A DNA stretch of 64,000 nt from the NCBI RefSeq assembly GCF_030867145.1, contig NC_134428.1, positions 25,213,537-25,277,536 on the forward strand, read 5' to 3'. Under the pieces are notes generated by a model. The model did no database searches. It saw only the letters and a program-made list of their open reading frames with translations, and had not been told where the DNA came from. The translations under genes were made by a program, and so were the position numbers. Below, piece after piece: positions 1 to 11,985 of this stretch. Origin of the DNA: Opisthocomus hoazin (lineage: Eukaryota; Chordata; Aves; Opisthocomiformes; Opisthocomidae). Within the stretch, counting starts at the first letter, position 1; every line of letters starts with the position of its first letter.

Positions 1-1640
1 GTCTAACCCTTGGCTTCTTCTAGCTTTTGTCTTACCACCTCAGTTTTGTCTACACTAAATTTTTTTAAGACTTCTGATACAAACTCTGCACTGATCCATG
101 CAATCAGGGGTTGCAAATCAGTTCACAAAGCCAGCGACTTCATGTTTTCCCTCTGTAGGAGTAAAATAACGTTCCCACACTCTGATAGAAACCTTTGATC
201 CGCACAGATTTAATTCATTACTTATGAATCTCTGGCCAACGTTGCTTTGCTCGTCTCGGTGGCTCTCTACTCGCAGTCGCCTCCTGTGTCCGGGAGGACA
301 GGGAACCTTCTTTTTACCACTCAGTGAAACAGCTGAGCAGGGATCCGGAGGAATGGGCTCCCCAGCTCACTGCTCACGTAACAGTCCTCTTCCAGAAAAT
401 CCAACACCAATAATCGTACCAATAACGAGCCACCCTCCGCAACTGCTTTACGGAGGGCTGGTCAGAAGCCAAGATATTTTCCAACGGAAACTCTTCTCCC
501 AGGGAATCACCCCGCGTCGTATTCCAGATGAGTGCTTTGTTTCAGTTTAGGAAATAGGAGAAGATTGCTTTTTAATTGTGCTACGCTTATGTGCAAGGGC
601 AGTTTCGTGACACAAATCACTGAGGAGTCACTACAGGGCCTGCTGGAGTCGTTTACGAGACCAGAACGGCAGCAGCTCTGCTAACAGCTCAAAGACAAGC
701 GCCCATATCCCAAGCTCGTGCTTGTGCAGCACTGCTTGGACCACCTGCAGGTCTTGGGCAGGAGCCGTCTCTTTGCTGTGTCTGCTCTGTGCCTCAGCTG
801 AGAGACCCCAGAGGTGGTACAGCAAACACGGAACACTACAGGTGCCTGTTGATTGCTCTTTTCATATCCAAACCCCTGCTTTTGAAAACTCACTCTTTCC
901 AGCAGGCTTTCCAATCCTTTTCATCCGGGGAGGGGTGAAACACAAGGCTCTGCCGAGGGCCAGCTCCACGCTCCAGGCAGCACACAGCGCTGGCTGCACG
1001 GGCTCAGGCAGAGCGCAGACCCTTTCACAAGGTCTTCACCACGCTCCTGCGCAAGTATCTGGCTGTCAGCAACAAGGCAAAACACCGTCCCAAAAGCCCT
1101 GTCCCACCCCTCTTTCTGAGGAAGAAATGGAGCTTAGAGGTGGGAGTAAAAAGCACAGCGAAGTGGAGGGAATGTGGCTGCAACACTTCTCTCGGAGCCT
1201 CTCCACTCTGCATCTCATCACAGTTTCCAAGCGTTCCCTTGGCTCCCTAAGCCCCAGGAGAGGAAACGTGGCACGCACGCTCTGCGCTGGGAGCACGCAT
1301 CGCAGGACGGGGCCCATGACTATTTTTCTTATCGCCCCACGGACTGCCTGGCCCTGGCTGAAGAGCGTGGTTCGGACGGTTCTCTCCACTCACAGCCACA
1401 CAACCTCCGCACGTAAGAGCCGTGCAGCAACAGCACAGAAGCAACCCACGGGGCAAACCCCGCGAACATCCCCACACTGGCAGTCCCGGCTGCCAGCAAG
1501 ACGCCGGGGTGCCGGCACTGGGCCGCACGCAGGTGCTGACGAGGAGCCACGCGCGTCCCCTCGAAGCGAACGCCGGCGTGGCCAGCTCTGCCGACAGCCC
1601 CGCACGCAGCACGCAGCCACCGGAGAGCCCAGAGCCCCGC

Positions 1641-1753
1641 ACAGAATCACAGAATGGTCGGCGTTGGAAGGGACCTCTGTGGGTCACCCAGTCCAACCCT
1701 CCTGCCCAAGCAGGGTCACCTACAGCAGGCTGCAGAGGACCTTGTCCACTGGC
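1641..1753 (-). mobile_element. CR1 3' end fragment
   Basis: Starts with the reverse complement of the octamer tail (CACAGAATCACAGAATGG) and continues into the conserved GTTGGAAGGGACCTCTGTGGG block. It covers only the last about 110 bp of the element and keeps the TAG stop of ORF2. It lies in PKD1 intron 1. Confidence 0.9.
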
Positions 1754-3469
1754 CTCCCCCGCGCACAGCCCCGGGCCTGGGGGCCAGCGCTGCTGTCCCG
1801 CTGTTGGAAATGTGGCAGGCAGGAGCATCGGCAGTGGGGACAGGGACTGAAACAGCTGGTTTTTCCAAGCCACATTTGGAAAGGCTAAGCTGTATTCCAC
1901 TCCTCAAACACAACCAGCCCAGCTGTGAGGCAAGCAGATGAACGAAGAAGTACAAAAATAGCCACTTCTGTAGTGCTCTTTCAAGCAACACGAGGTTGTC
2001 CTACAAAAATAAATACACAAAAAGGAACGAGCGTGGGTTTTTCTCAGCTATTAGGGGGACCCATGTGCTCACATCACCGCACCCCCTCGACTCGCAGCTC
2101 CGTGCTCCCGCCAGCTCGCCACCACCCTGCGTCTGTTTGCAGGGCAGCAAGCACCACGAACCAGGCGCAGCACCCACGCACGGTCCCTGCCGGGACGCCA
2201 CACAGATGCCTTCACCAACCTGACCCAAAACAAAATCTGCGTGCTCCGGGCCGGACTCATCCCACCGCCCTCCCGCGGCACGGCTTTGAGAGAGAAACTA
2301 GCAACTTTGGCCAAATCAACTCGTCTGGGCTCTCGCTTTCCCAGGCTTAGCTGTTCCCCGGGTTCCTCCCTCAGGAGGACTCAACCCACACCCTGGATCC
2401 TCTTTTTAGAGAGCCACTCCCACCTCTCCCTGACCATGGAGCTGCAGCAGAACCTTTTAACCCATTCCCAGCAGGATCCGTGCCCCCAGACCGAGCAGGG
2501 AAAGGCGTTTACAGGATCCCATGAAGCCCCCACACCAGGGACAGCCTTCACTGCCTGCCTCAACCAAAGCTGCAGGGAAAACTGCTCTTCTGCTCTGGCC
2601 TTTTTTTCGCTTTTTTGCTTCTGGACCTGCAGAAGTCCTCCTCCCCGCTCGAGGAGCCCAGCGCAGCACGGATCCCGCGGGAGCCCAGGCCGAGGTCCTG
2701 CCAGGGGATGCTGCAATGGAGCTGAGAAGGGGCCACTGCCGAGGATCTGCAAGGACCTTTAGCGATGTCTGTCCAAGGAGGTGGGCGCTGGCTCTAGCCA
2801 GGGCTACAAACTCCACCCTGGAGATCTCGGTGTCAAACCAGTGATTAGACCCGACGACTTCATCACAGACACGCGGAATAGTATTGCACAGAGCCAAAGC
2901 TGTTTCTTGACACAAGGAAGTGCCTGTACAGGAGGGCAGAACGCAAGCTGCCCAGCCAACGGTTACCAAACCAGCACATCGCACTACTTTAACACGGGTT
3001 TCCACTTAAATTAAAAAACGACGCTGGATTAAACAGAGTAACATAAGACCATATGCCAAATCTGCAACTTCATCTCCGATCTCAGCTTATTAAAGCTTTT
3101 ACTAGCCCTGATGCCAGGAAACCAAAGAGATGTACCCGTTCCTAACCTGAGGGCAACTATTTCTGCTGTTAGACTGGCAGAAACAGCTGACCGAGGAATA
3201 TTACGCTTCGTTTTGATTCTCTCTGTTTAAATCCAGTGGTAGCACATCACCAAAATGGATGCAGTCTTTTGGGGGGAAGGGAGGAGTCGGAACGTGAGGA
3301 CAGAACCCGTTCACTGGTCACAGCTCCCGTATTATACCACAAATGCTACAGGTGGTCAGCTTGCGTGTTGTCGACGCTCTTCCTGATGATAGTTATCCCT
3401 TAAAAAAAGGGGAATGGCTGTAATCACGTGTTTTTTGCTTTTTGTGCTCTTTGCAAGGCAAGACCTAAT

Positions 3470-3838
3470 CACAGAATCACAGAATCACAGAATAGTAGGG
3501 GTTGGAAGGGACCTCTGTGGGTCATCTAGTCCAACCCTCCTGCTGAAGCAGGGTCACCTACAGCAGGCTGCACAGGACCTTGTCCAGGCGGGTCTGGAAT
3601 ATCTCCAGAGAAGGAGACTCCACAACCTCCCTGGGCAGCCTGTTCCAGGGCTCCGTCACCCTCAGAGGGAAGAAGTTCTTCCTCATGTTCAGACGGAACT
3701 TCCTGTGCCTCAGTTTGTGCCCATTGCCCCTTGTCCTGTCGCTGGGCACCACTGAAAAGAGCTTGGCCCCATCCTCCTGACACCCACCCTGCAGATATTT
3801 ATAAGCATTTATTAGGTCCCCTCGCAGCCTTCTCTTCT
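3470..3838 (-). mobile_element. CR1 3' end fragment
   Basis: Three octamer tail repeats are followed by the 3' UTR and the C-terminal ORF2 codons in reverse orientation. It is 5'-truncated at the segment encoding the [18 protein letters not shown]-type motif. The ORF2 stop is TAG, the older class in this window. Confidence 0.95.
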
Positions 3839-6800
3839 AATGTTATATTCCAATTTGACATTTTTAGTTTTGGCAAACAGAGATGCCAACTTAGCTTCAG
3901 CGGCTGAGTAAACAACAGCCCTTCGATGTGAAAAGCAAGCTAATTCTTTACTGCAAAGCCAGGTTAAGAAATCGGGGCCGGGGAGGCCTGATCCGCAGCC
4001 CCCATCCTGCTGCTGGGACAGACAGCGACCTTCGGCAGCGCGTGTTCGCGCAGGCGGCAGAAGCTGCCCGGGGAGCGTGGCCCGCAGCTCTGCAGCCGCT
4101 GTGGGTGTCCAGCCTTTAAGCACCGGCTCAGCAAAGCCCGGAGAGAAGGGTGGGCTGGCGAGGGGCAGCAGCCGTCCCTCCGAACAGCACTAGCGTCATA
4201 AGTGCAGCCCACCGGCGGAGCTGCCAACTTTCCACTGTGGAAGAGACAAGAATTTTCTCTCTGAGACTGACAGCGACTGCCTACAGTGCTGCTGGCTACG
4301 GAGAGGCTATTTCACGTGTCCCCCACACTCCCCCGTGAGCTCTCCTCGCAGTAAGAGCAAGCACCTCTGTCTGTGCAGCTCCCAGCCTGCTCCACCCCGG
4401 CAGTGGAAAGCACATCTTTGCTCCCAAGTTGTCCTTCTTCACCCTCACTTACCTTCCTATTCCCTTATTACAACTCAGAGAAATGGCTGGGGACATACAG
4501 GGTAAACAAGAGACAAGACACAAAATCAAGCTGAATTGCAAAAGACAACAAAGCTGGAATAAATGGAGAAAGGATGACGTGGAAATGCATTATGGAAACC
4601 ACAGTGTGGAAACTGCAGCACGACAGGAGATAAAACAAGGAATCCCGTTAAAAGGCAAAGAGAAGCATTAACAAACCCTGCGAGTCTCTTTCTTCCTACC
4701 TTCCGATCAAGTGATTTTTTTTTTTTTTACAGCCTCTCTTTGTGAGAGCAGAATGAAAGTGGCTGGGTGAAACGTGAGGGAGACCCGGTGGGGGCTTGCA
4801 AGAGCAAAGCAGGATCGGGCCCACGCTTTCACTCCAGCAGGGAAACAGCCACAGGGAGAAAGACACCGCCAGCAAACTTAAAAATTGCAGGAAACAGGGA
4901 GAAATCAGTGCAAACGGTACACGGCAAAAAATACACCAGATCTCAAAGGAACCCCAGAAGACGAGGTGAGCAGAGACACGGTCTTCCCTCCTGCTGAGGT
5001 CTGACGAGGGTCGGGAGCAGCACCCAACAGCCGGCCCTCCCTCTGCCCCGCGGGGCTGGGAGCTGGGTAGCTGCTGCTCCTGAACGCCTGGCTTTCTGTC
5101 ACTGCCAGCGCTCGCAGGCTTGCAGGTCCCCAAACCTTGAAGTGCTGGGCGAGCGTCGAGGGCCTGAGACACCCTGACGCCGCTCGCAGTTACTGACTTG
5201 CAGGTTTGGCCACGGAGCAGCGACGCCTTCAAGGCGAGGGATGCCTTCTCTTACCTAGCAGGACATTTTTGTTAGTGCAGTTCTAAACATCACCGAGAAA
5301 CGCACCAAAGTTTTAATTTTCAAAAGGGTCAGTTTCTCAGTCATTGGAACAGCACTCAAATTTCTCTCAAGCTTCAGAAAGGAGCTCAACGAGCAACCCC
5401 GACCTTCTGCTCGTGCCGTTGCCGTACCGGCACCTTCGCCAACACCGGAGACCGCCGTGCTCCCACAGAACAATGCAGAATTGCCTCCTTGTTTGGTGCT
5501 CAAGCTACGGCTACAATTCGCTTACGTGACCGGTCCCTTCCACAGGCTGAATGAATCTCATTTGCAAAATATTCCTCCAGCACCTCATCTGGGCCTTTTT
5601 CCCCTCCAAAATTTCTTACAGAAGAGAAGCACGGCCCTGTTTTCGCTGGGGATACGGCTTCTTATAAGAGTGATGTTCCAGGCTGGTTAAGATTGCTCTA
5701 GGAACAGCAGTAAAGCCAGTTTGCCTCTATGGCCTGGACACTACTGTACAGACACACTGCCTGTGGTTTTACCTGGACTGGATTTCAGTTTTAATTGGAT
5801 TGTTTTTCTCCCTGATAGCTTTTGAAGACGCCTCGAGCCCTGAAAAGGCTTTTACCGCGTCACATAACAAGACCAAAATCTACCGCTCGTCGCCAACTCT
5901 TGAAATTTAAAATATCATGGGCTGCAGGTTCCTGAATCATAAAATCTGTTTATTTTAAGAAGCTTTGCTTAGGTGAAGTCACCGGCTAGGCAGCGTAACC
6001 CTAGGACTCACTGCCAAGCCCACCAAAAAACCCTGCTGGCTTTTGGATTAGTATTACAACCCCCCAAATCTGCAGAGCTTCGGCTTCTGCAGGAGTGCGG
6101 TAAGAGCAGAGCTCCTCTGGCATTTTCACCTTCTTCTTACCCATCTACAAACAGTATTCCACATTAACGAAGGAAACGTCAGGGCAACTCTAGTCTCATA
6201 AAGCGAGGCTCTAACCTCTACTTCAAAACTACCACGATACTAAAGATGTGTCAGAAATAGTCAATATTTGCACGGGAAAGAAAATCTTACGAGGTTTATT
6301 TCCAGTTGAGGAATGAAAGCAGTGACACCAGCTCATGAAACAGCTAAGCCTAAAAGCAAATGTGGGCAAAACCCTGCAGCCCTGCAAGCGGAGCACTTGA
6401 AAAGAGATCAGATCAGAGCATCTCTCAGATGGGGAAACTCAGAAATGCAAACGCTGCCGCTTGAAGCGCGTTGCTCGTGAAGTGTAGCTTTTTTCTGTGG
6501 CGCACTTCAGATTATTTGGAAAAACAGACTTTGCTCTCGATGCCAGCCAGACTTTGCGTCACACTTCAAGAAGCCGACTCTGGCGATGGGAGGGGGCCAA
6601 TATTCCCATTTGGTCTGCGTGGAGACCGCTTCCAGCTAGGTATGTAGCGTCTGCAAGCAGCAGAGCTGCTTTCCGTGGCGATTCTTTGGATGGGGCGTTT
6701 CTTCCGCACTCCTAGGAACGGTGCTGCCGAAGCTGCCATGTATTTCCTCCAAGTTGCTACGACTATAACGTCAGATACGAGGGGAATTCACCTCCTAGGC

Positions 6801-7938
6801 CTCACTTCTGCAGCCGGAGGTACGGTGTCACATCTGCCGAGCGCAACTGCCACCGCACGCGCCTGCCGCGGAATCAGGGAGATTTGGTGCTGGTGATTTT
6901 CTGAATTCGGCCTTCTCAAGGGCTTTTTTCATGTCAGACTAATAAAAAAAAATGTTTTGTTGAGATTTTTAAAAAATGTTTCCCTCTAACGAGAGAATAG
7001 ACAGCAAATCATTACAAGCATTATTTACTTTATCTGTCAGTGTTCAACAAAGGGAACGCGAAATGAAAAGACAAAACCACTTGCATAACTCCACCGTGTC
7101 ACGAGCCAGAGCCCCTCTCAGCCCGACAGCAATGAATCCGTAAATCCTTCCCGGCTACGACGACACGGTAAGCACACACGCCTTCTGTCCCATCATCAGG
7201 AGGTCAAACGGGGCAGCAAACTTCTCCCCACAGGAAACCCGTGTGCCACAGCAGACCGCTTCACCAGTCGTCAGAACACTACCAGCACCCACTTTCTCAG
7301 CTGAGTCGTGACTGTACACACAAGACGCTCTGCCGGCTGACAAAGATGACGCCACAGGCTGAACTCCAAAGACAACCACCCCGCAGCGGAGCAGGGCTCT
7401 TCTCCTCACCGCGCAGCTCTCGACAGTGCCGTCGGCAAACGTTTCTCCGTGGAAATCAGAGGAAAATGTCAGTAACACTATGCAGCCATCTCAGTCCATC
7501 TGAGGGGGTTTCCCCTCCCCGCATTCGGGCACTTTGTTTTGCTGACCTGCAAGAGCTCTATGTCCAGCTTCCATCTGTCACTGCGTAACAGCATCTACTC
7601 CAAAACGTTCCTGGAGCTTTTACAACTCAACGCCTCTGAACAACAATAACACAAACAGTCTCAAACACTTACTACCAAAACTAATAATCCTAGAAACGCA
7701 GGGTAACAACCCCAAATCCTTCAAAAGCCAAAGGATGGGCTCATCGCCCCGGTCTCCAGCGGGCTGCCCCACAAGCGACCAGCGCAGCCCTGGCACGTTC
7801 CGCCTCTGTCGCGACGGCGCGGTCAGCCTCCAGCGAGCCCCGAGCCCAGTGACAGAGGACACCGCAACGGCAGAAACCCCTCCGGATAAATCAGCCTTTC
7901 CCAGTTCGGGACTTTCTGCAGCAAACAACGGCTACTTT

Positions 7939-7995
7939 GTTGGGAAAAGTCTAAATGTATCTTGTCGGGAAAAGTCTAAATGTATCCTGTCGGGA
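7939..7995. repeat. 25-bp tandem duplication
   Basis: Two 25-bp copies (7939-7963 and 7964-7988, differing at two bases), plus the first 7 bp of a third, built on GGGAAAAGTCTAAATGTATC. Looks like a simple recent duplication. Confidence 0.9.
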
Positions 7996-8642
7996 AGCCG
8001 CTGGCAAACACCTCATCTGCTGCGTTGAGACACACACATTTTCCTGAAGTTAGTCTAGATGCACCCCGATGGTCTATCATCCAGCCTTTACTGTGGTACT
8101 TTGTAACTCTTGACCTATATTGACACTGAAAAGTGGAAACCAAGCGAGGAATGCCCAGATAGAGAACCAGACCCCTAACTCGATGAAACATCAGAAGAAA
8201 TTAGCTCATGCGAGCTCTCTTTACAGCGCCGGGTCCCCCACCACCTCTCCCACACGAACCACCCCACGCTTTTGCCTCGTGAGGAGCAGAAAAGTTGCTC
8301 CCTAAGGGAAACAAATTTTGGTTCAAACGGAAATTTAAAAAATGAAACCGCTTTTCCCCTCAGCCTGTTTTTCGCGTCATGCGGTGACTTTGTAAAGTGC
8401 CCGAGCGCACGGGCCGCTTCACGCCCCCCCCCGCCCCCCCGACTGACTCTCCCAAAGCCTCAGCACCCGCACCCCGACACCCGCACCCCGACACCGCGGC
8501 CTCGCTGCCCCCCGACCCCCCCCGCAGCAGCCCCCCCGCACCCCCGGGGCCGGGGCTCTGCGGGCCGGCCCTGCCCCAACCGCGGCGCCGAGCCCGCGCA
8601 GCGCTGCCGGGCCCGCATACCTCGCATTCTGAAGCTGTTTTC

Positions 8643-8687
8643 CCTTTTTTTTTTTTTAATTATTATTATTATTATTATTATAATTCC
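8643..8687. repeat. T-tract plus (ATT)n microsatellite
   Basis: A run of T is followed by about eight ATT units, inside the otherwise GC-rich PKD1 intron 1 near the exon. Confidence 0.9.
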
Positions 8688-8771
8688 CCCCCCACTTTCG
8701 CTCGGGCCGCTCCTGCCCGCGACCGGCCCCGCGTCCTCACGGCAGGCTTCGCTCGGCGGCTCCGTGTCGGC

Positions 8772-9012
8772 CCGGAACGGCTCCGGGCCCACCCGACCCC
8801 CACCCCGGCTCCGGGCCGACCCGAACCCCGCCCCCCCAGCTCCGGGCCGACCCGAACCCCACCCCCCGGCTCCGGGCCCACCCGACCCCCACCCCGGCTC
8901 CGGGCCGACCCGAACCCCCCCCTCCCGGCTCCGGGCCGACCCGAAACCCCCCTCCCGGCCCCGGGCCCCCCCGACCCCCCCGGCCCCGGGCCCCCCCGAC
9001 CCCCCCCGGCCC
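8772..9012. repeat. C-rich minisatellite in PKD1 intron 1
   Basis: About seven imperfect copies of a roughly 30-35 bp unit built on GCTCCGGGCCGACCCGAACC followed by a C-run. It ends about 30 bp from the PKD1 exon 1 splice donor. It keeps several frames open, so the long proline-rich open frames across it are not genes. Confidence 0.85.
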
Positions 9013-9046
9013 CGCGGAGCCCCCGGGCCGGCCCCGCGGTACTCAC

Positions 9047-9288
9047 AGCGCCGTGGCGGCGGGGGGCACGGCGGCCCCCGGGCGCTCCATCCCCCGGGCC
9101 GAGCAGTCGACGAGGCAGGCGGGGCCGGCGCAGGTACAGCCGGCGGCGCAGGGCTGGCAGGCGGGGGCCGGGGCCGCCATCCCCCCGCACAGCAGGGAGC
9201 AGAGCAGGCACCAGCCCGAGAGGGGCAGCCGCGCCGCGGGGACGCCATGTTTGCGCTGTGATCCAGTGTCTCCATTTCCACAAGGCAT
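9047..9288 (-). CDS. PKD1: PKD1 (polycystin-1) exon 1: signal peptide and start of LRR N-terminal cap
   Basis: Polycystin-1 is a very large membrane receptor that pairs with polycystin-2 in primary cilia. This exon reads 80 codons plus two bases. A basic N-region (residues about 1-20) is followed by a hydrophobic stretch LPLSGWCLLCSLLCGG and then a cysteine cluster C-x2-C-x3-C-x-C-x4-C-x3-C, the LRRNT cap that opens polycystin-1. The end reads ...PPAATAL with the Leu codon split CT|, the same end and phase I know for human PKD1 exon 1 (...ADATAL), and a consensus donor GTGAGT follows. Orientation, head-to-head with RAB26, also fits the known gene order. The start chosen (9288) is the ATG that opens this frame after an upstream stop. 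It gives an unusually long 20-residue N-region, so the true start could differ. Only exon 1 lies in the window. Confidence 0.8.
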
Positions 9289-9637
9289 CTCTCCCTACGG
9301 GCATGGCATGGCCCCGGCTCCGCCGCCGCTCCTCCGGCCGGCCCGCCCCGCTCCGCCTCAGCGCCCGCCCGCCATGGCGGCCTCCGCCTCGGGGCTGCCG
9401 GTGGGCGCTGCTCGGCGCCGCCCGGCCCGGCCCGGCCCTGCCCGCTGCGCTCCGGCTCGGCCGCGCTGACAGCCCCGGCCCGGCGCCGCTCGGCTCCGCG
9501 CCCCGCCCGCCCCGCGCCCGCCCCGCGCCCGCCCCGCGCCCGCCGCCCCGCGCTCCGCCCCCGCCCGGCGGAAACCCGCCCCCGCCCCGCACCCCCCCCC
9601 CTCCGGCCCCGGGCAGCGGCGGGGGGAGCGGGGCAGA

Positions 9638-10436
9638 GGAGGGGACAGGGGGATCCCGGGGGATACAGGGGGATCCCGGGAGATATGGGGGCATCCCAGG
9701 GCAGGGGGATACAGGGGAATCCCGGGGGATTCGGGGGGACAGGGGGATCCCGGGGGATACAGGGGGATCCCGGGAGATATGGGGGGATCCCGGGAGATAT
9801 GGAGGGATCCCGGGGCAGGGGGATACAGGAGAATCCCGGGGACAGGAGCATCCCTGGGGTCGGGGGCTTTCCGGGGGAGCAGGGGGATCCCGGGGGATTC
9901 GGGGGGACAGGGGGATCCCGGGGGATACAGGGGGACAGGGGGATCCCGAATCCCGGGGGATTCGGGGGGACAGGGGGATCCCGGGGGATACAGGGGGATC
10001 CCGGGTGATATGGGGGGACAGGGGGATCCCGGGGGATACAGGGGGACAGGGGGATCCCGAATCCCGGGGGATTCGGGGGGACAGGGGGATCCCGGGGGAT
10101 ACAGGGGGATCCCGGGGGATACGGGGGACAGGGGAATCCCGGGGGATACAGGGGGATCCCGGGAGATATGGGGGGATCCCTGGGCAGGGGGATACAGGGG
10201 AATCCCGGGGGGCTGGGGGATCCCAGGGTAGGGGGGTCTTGTTGGGCAGGGGGATCTCAGGAGCAGGGGGATCCAGGGGAGAGGGGAATCCAGAGGGTCA
10301 GGGGCATTCTTGGGAGCAGGGGGATCCCGGGAGCAGGGGGATCCCTGGGGTAGGGGGATCCCTGGGGTAGGGGAGTCCCTGGAGCAGAGGGGTCCCGCGG
10401 GGCAGGAGCATCCCGGGAGCAGGGGTTATCCTGGTG
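9638..10436. repeat. GGGGGATCCCGGGGGATAC-type minisatellite
   Basis: About 800 bp of roughly 20-21 bp units centred on GGATCCCGGG, with variants GGGATATGG, GGGATTCGG and GGGACAGG. In the right third it changes to a 23-bp form with GGGAGCAGG. Units contain the palindromes GGATCC and CCCGGG. Frames across it read as collagen-like Gly-X-Y chains (up to 657 codons when joined to the CpG island), which is a repeat artefact. It begins about 350 bp upstream of the PKD1 start codon. Confidence 0.95.
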
Positions 10437-11390
10437 GGAGCACCTCGGACGCCGGGAGGGCCGGCCATGGAGCGTGGCGTTCTGCTGGACAGACGCTTTG
10501 GTTGTCTCAAAATTCGGGGGGGGGGGGTGGGGGGTCCCCTCCTCTGCACGGGGGGGGTGGGCAGGGGGGAGCACAAGCCCTCCCCGAAGGCGTTTGGCTC
10601 TCGGTTCCCGTGCCCGGTGCCCGTTCCCGAGGCCACAGCGACGCTGTTGAGCCCAGGGAGGGTCGCAGGGCGCGGTGCACGTTGTGGGTGATCCGGGTAC
10701 CCCCAATATCTGGGAGCGCTGTCTGGCGAGCCCCGCTGCCTCCACCGCGCCCGGAGCAGAGAAGCTGCACCCCGATGCCAGGGCGAGAGGCGTTTCGCAC
10801 TCCTCGAAGCCGCTTGCGCAGCCGAGCAGGGCCAACGTCCCCCCCAGACGCTTCGGCGAGCGTGCCGAGGGGCTGCCGTACGGCGGGCGTTGGGTCGGTG
10901 GGGCCCTGTCGACTGCCAGGCTTAGGAAATCTGCCTGGCACCTTGCAAGGGAGAAACCACCCCGGCACGGGACGGGAGAGAGACGCGCCGGCTGTCGTAG
11001 GCGTCCGAAGAGCGCGAGCAGCGGGGAGCGGGACGATTCTTCGTGGCGGTACCGGGCGGACGCCGCAGAGCCTGTCCTGAGCACAGACCTGGGGGAGAGC
11101 GGGGCCGTGGGGGCACGTTTGCCTCTCCCGGCAGCTGGTCCTGCCTGAAAGTTGACTCCCGGTGGGTGCGAAGCGCCCTGGCCGGAGTCATCCCGCGTGC
11201 GGACGCCTGCATGGACGCGCTCGCTTTGGGGCCAGGTCGCAGCGTTTTGCCACGCGCTGCGTGACGGCTGCTGCAGTGCTGCCCGCCCCGGCTCCCGCAG
11301 GCGGGCGAACCGCGGGCATCTTCCTTCACCCGCCACAGCCGACGGTTGCTGAGCTCGCTCCGCCTCGGAGGACCCTGCCAGCGCTCAGGA

Positions 11391-11985
11391 GACTCAGAGA
11401 GTCCAGCGCAGGGCTACGAGGATGAGGAGGGGACTGGAGGATTCCCGCATGGACAAGGTCCTGTGCAGCCTGCTGTAGGTGACCCTGCTTCGGCGGGGGG
11501 GTTGGACTAGATGACCCACAGAGGTCCCTTCCAACCCCTACTATTCTGTGATTCTGTGATTCTGTGATCTCTCCTACGAGGAGAGGCTGAGGGAGCTGGG
11601 CTTGTTCAGCCTGGAGAAGAGAAGGCTGAGAGGGGACCTTCGAAATGCCTCTAAATATCTGCAGGGTGGGGGTCAGGAGGACGGGGCCAGACTCTGTTCA
11701 GTGGTGCCCAGCGACAGGACAAGGGGCAATGGGCACAAACTGAAGCAGAGGAAGCTCCAGCTGAACCCGAGGAAGAACTTCTTCCCTCTGAGGGTGACGG
11801 AGCCCTGGCCCAGGCTGCCCAGGGAGGCTGTGGAGTCTCCTTCTCTGGAGATATTCCAGCCCCGCCTGGACGCGGTGCTGTGCCCCCTGCTCTGGGTGAC
11901 CCTGCTTGGGCAGGGGGTTGGGCTGGGGGACCCACAGAGGGCCCTGCCAACCCCTGCCATGCTGGGATTCTGGGATTCTGTGACC
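11391..11985 (+). mobile_element. CR1 copy interrupted by a second CR1
   Basis: The host copy begins at GAGAGTCCAGCGCAGGGC (11393), breaks after GGACTGGAG at 11439, resumes at 11568 with ATCTCTCCTACGAGGAG, and runs to a GGGATTCTGGGATTCTGTG tail. It belongs to the class with TGG in place of the ORF2 stop. It encodes the C-terminal reverse-transcriptase flank (residues like [20 protein letters not shown]). Confidence 0.9.
11440..11567 (+). mobile_element. CR1 3' end nested in another CR1
   Basis: A 128-bp 3' piece (CGCATGGACAAGGTCCTG... through three ATTCTGTG units) sits exactly between the two halves of the host copy, in the same orientation. It has a TAG ORF2 stop, unlike its host. Confidence 0.85.

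Larger units (their letters stand above)
1..9046 (-). other. PKD1: PKD1 intron 1 (partial)
   Basis: This stretch lies downstream, on the minus strand, of the PKD1 first-exon donor at 9046-9041 (GTGAGT). No second exon with the expected leucine-rich repeat coding is visible, so the intron runs off the left edge. PKD1 has a large first intron in mammals, so more than 9 kb is not surprising. The content is mostly unique, moderately AT-rich DNA. Recognisable pieces are two minus-strand CR1 fragments (1641 and 3470), a 25-bp duplication at 7939, an ATT microsatellite at 8643, and a C-rich minisatellite just before the exon. I see no other gene here. Confidence 0.7.
8390..9640 (-). promoter_or_regulatory. 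PKD1: CpG island and presumed promoter of PKD1
   Basis: Base composition turns sharply GC- and CpG-rich around the PKD1 first exon, after AT-richer intron sequence. Upstream on the minus strand (9300-9640) there is no TATA box. There are GC-box-like CCGCCC runs and a GCCATGGCGGC sequence near 9371 that resembles a YY1-type element. This is a typical CpG-island promoter; the exact start site cannot be read from the sequence. Confidence 0.6.

Noticed and set aside
1-9046. Search for PKD1 exon 2 or other leucine-rich repeat exons in the left 9 kb
   Set aside because: No frame shows LRR consonance with splice sites; the stretch is best read as intron.
8397-10370. Collagen-like frame of 657 codons
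   Set aside because: The Gly-X-Y pattern comes from a G-rich 20-21 bp minisatellite joined to a CpG island; it is antisense to PKD1 exon 1 and has no collagen features.
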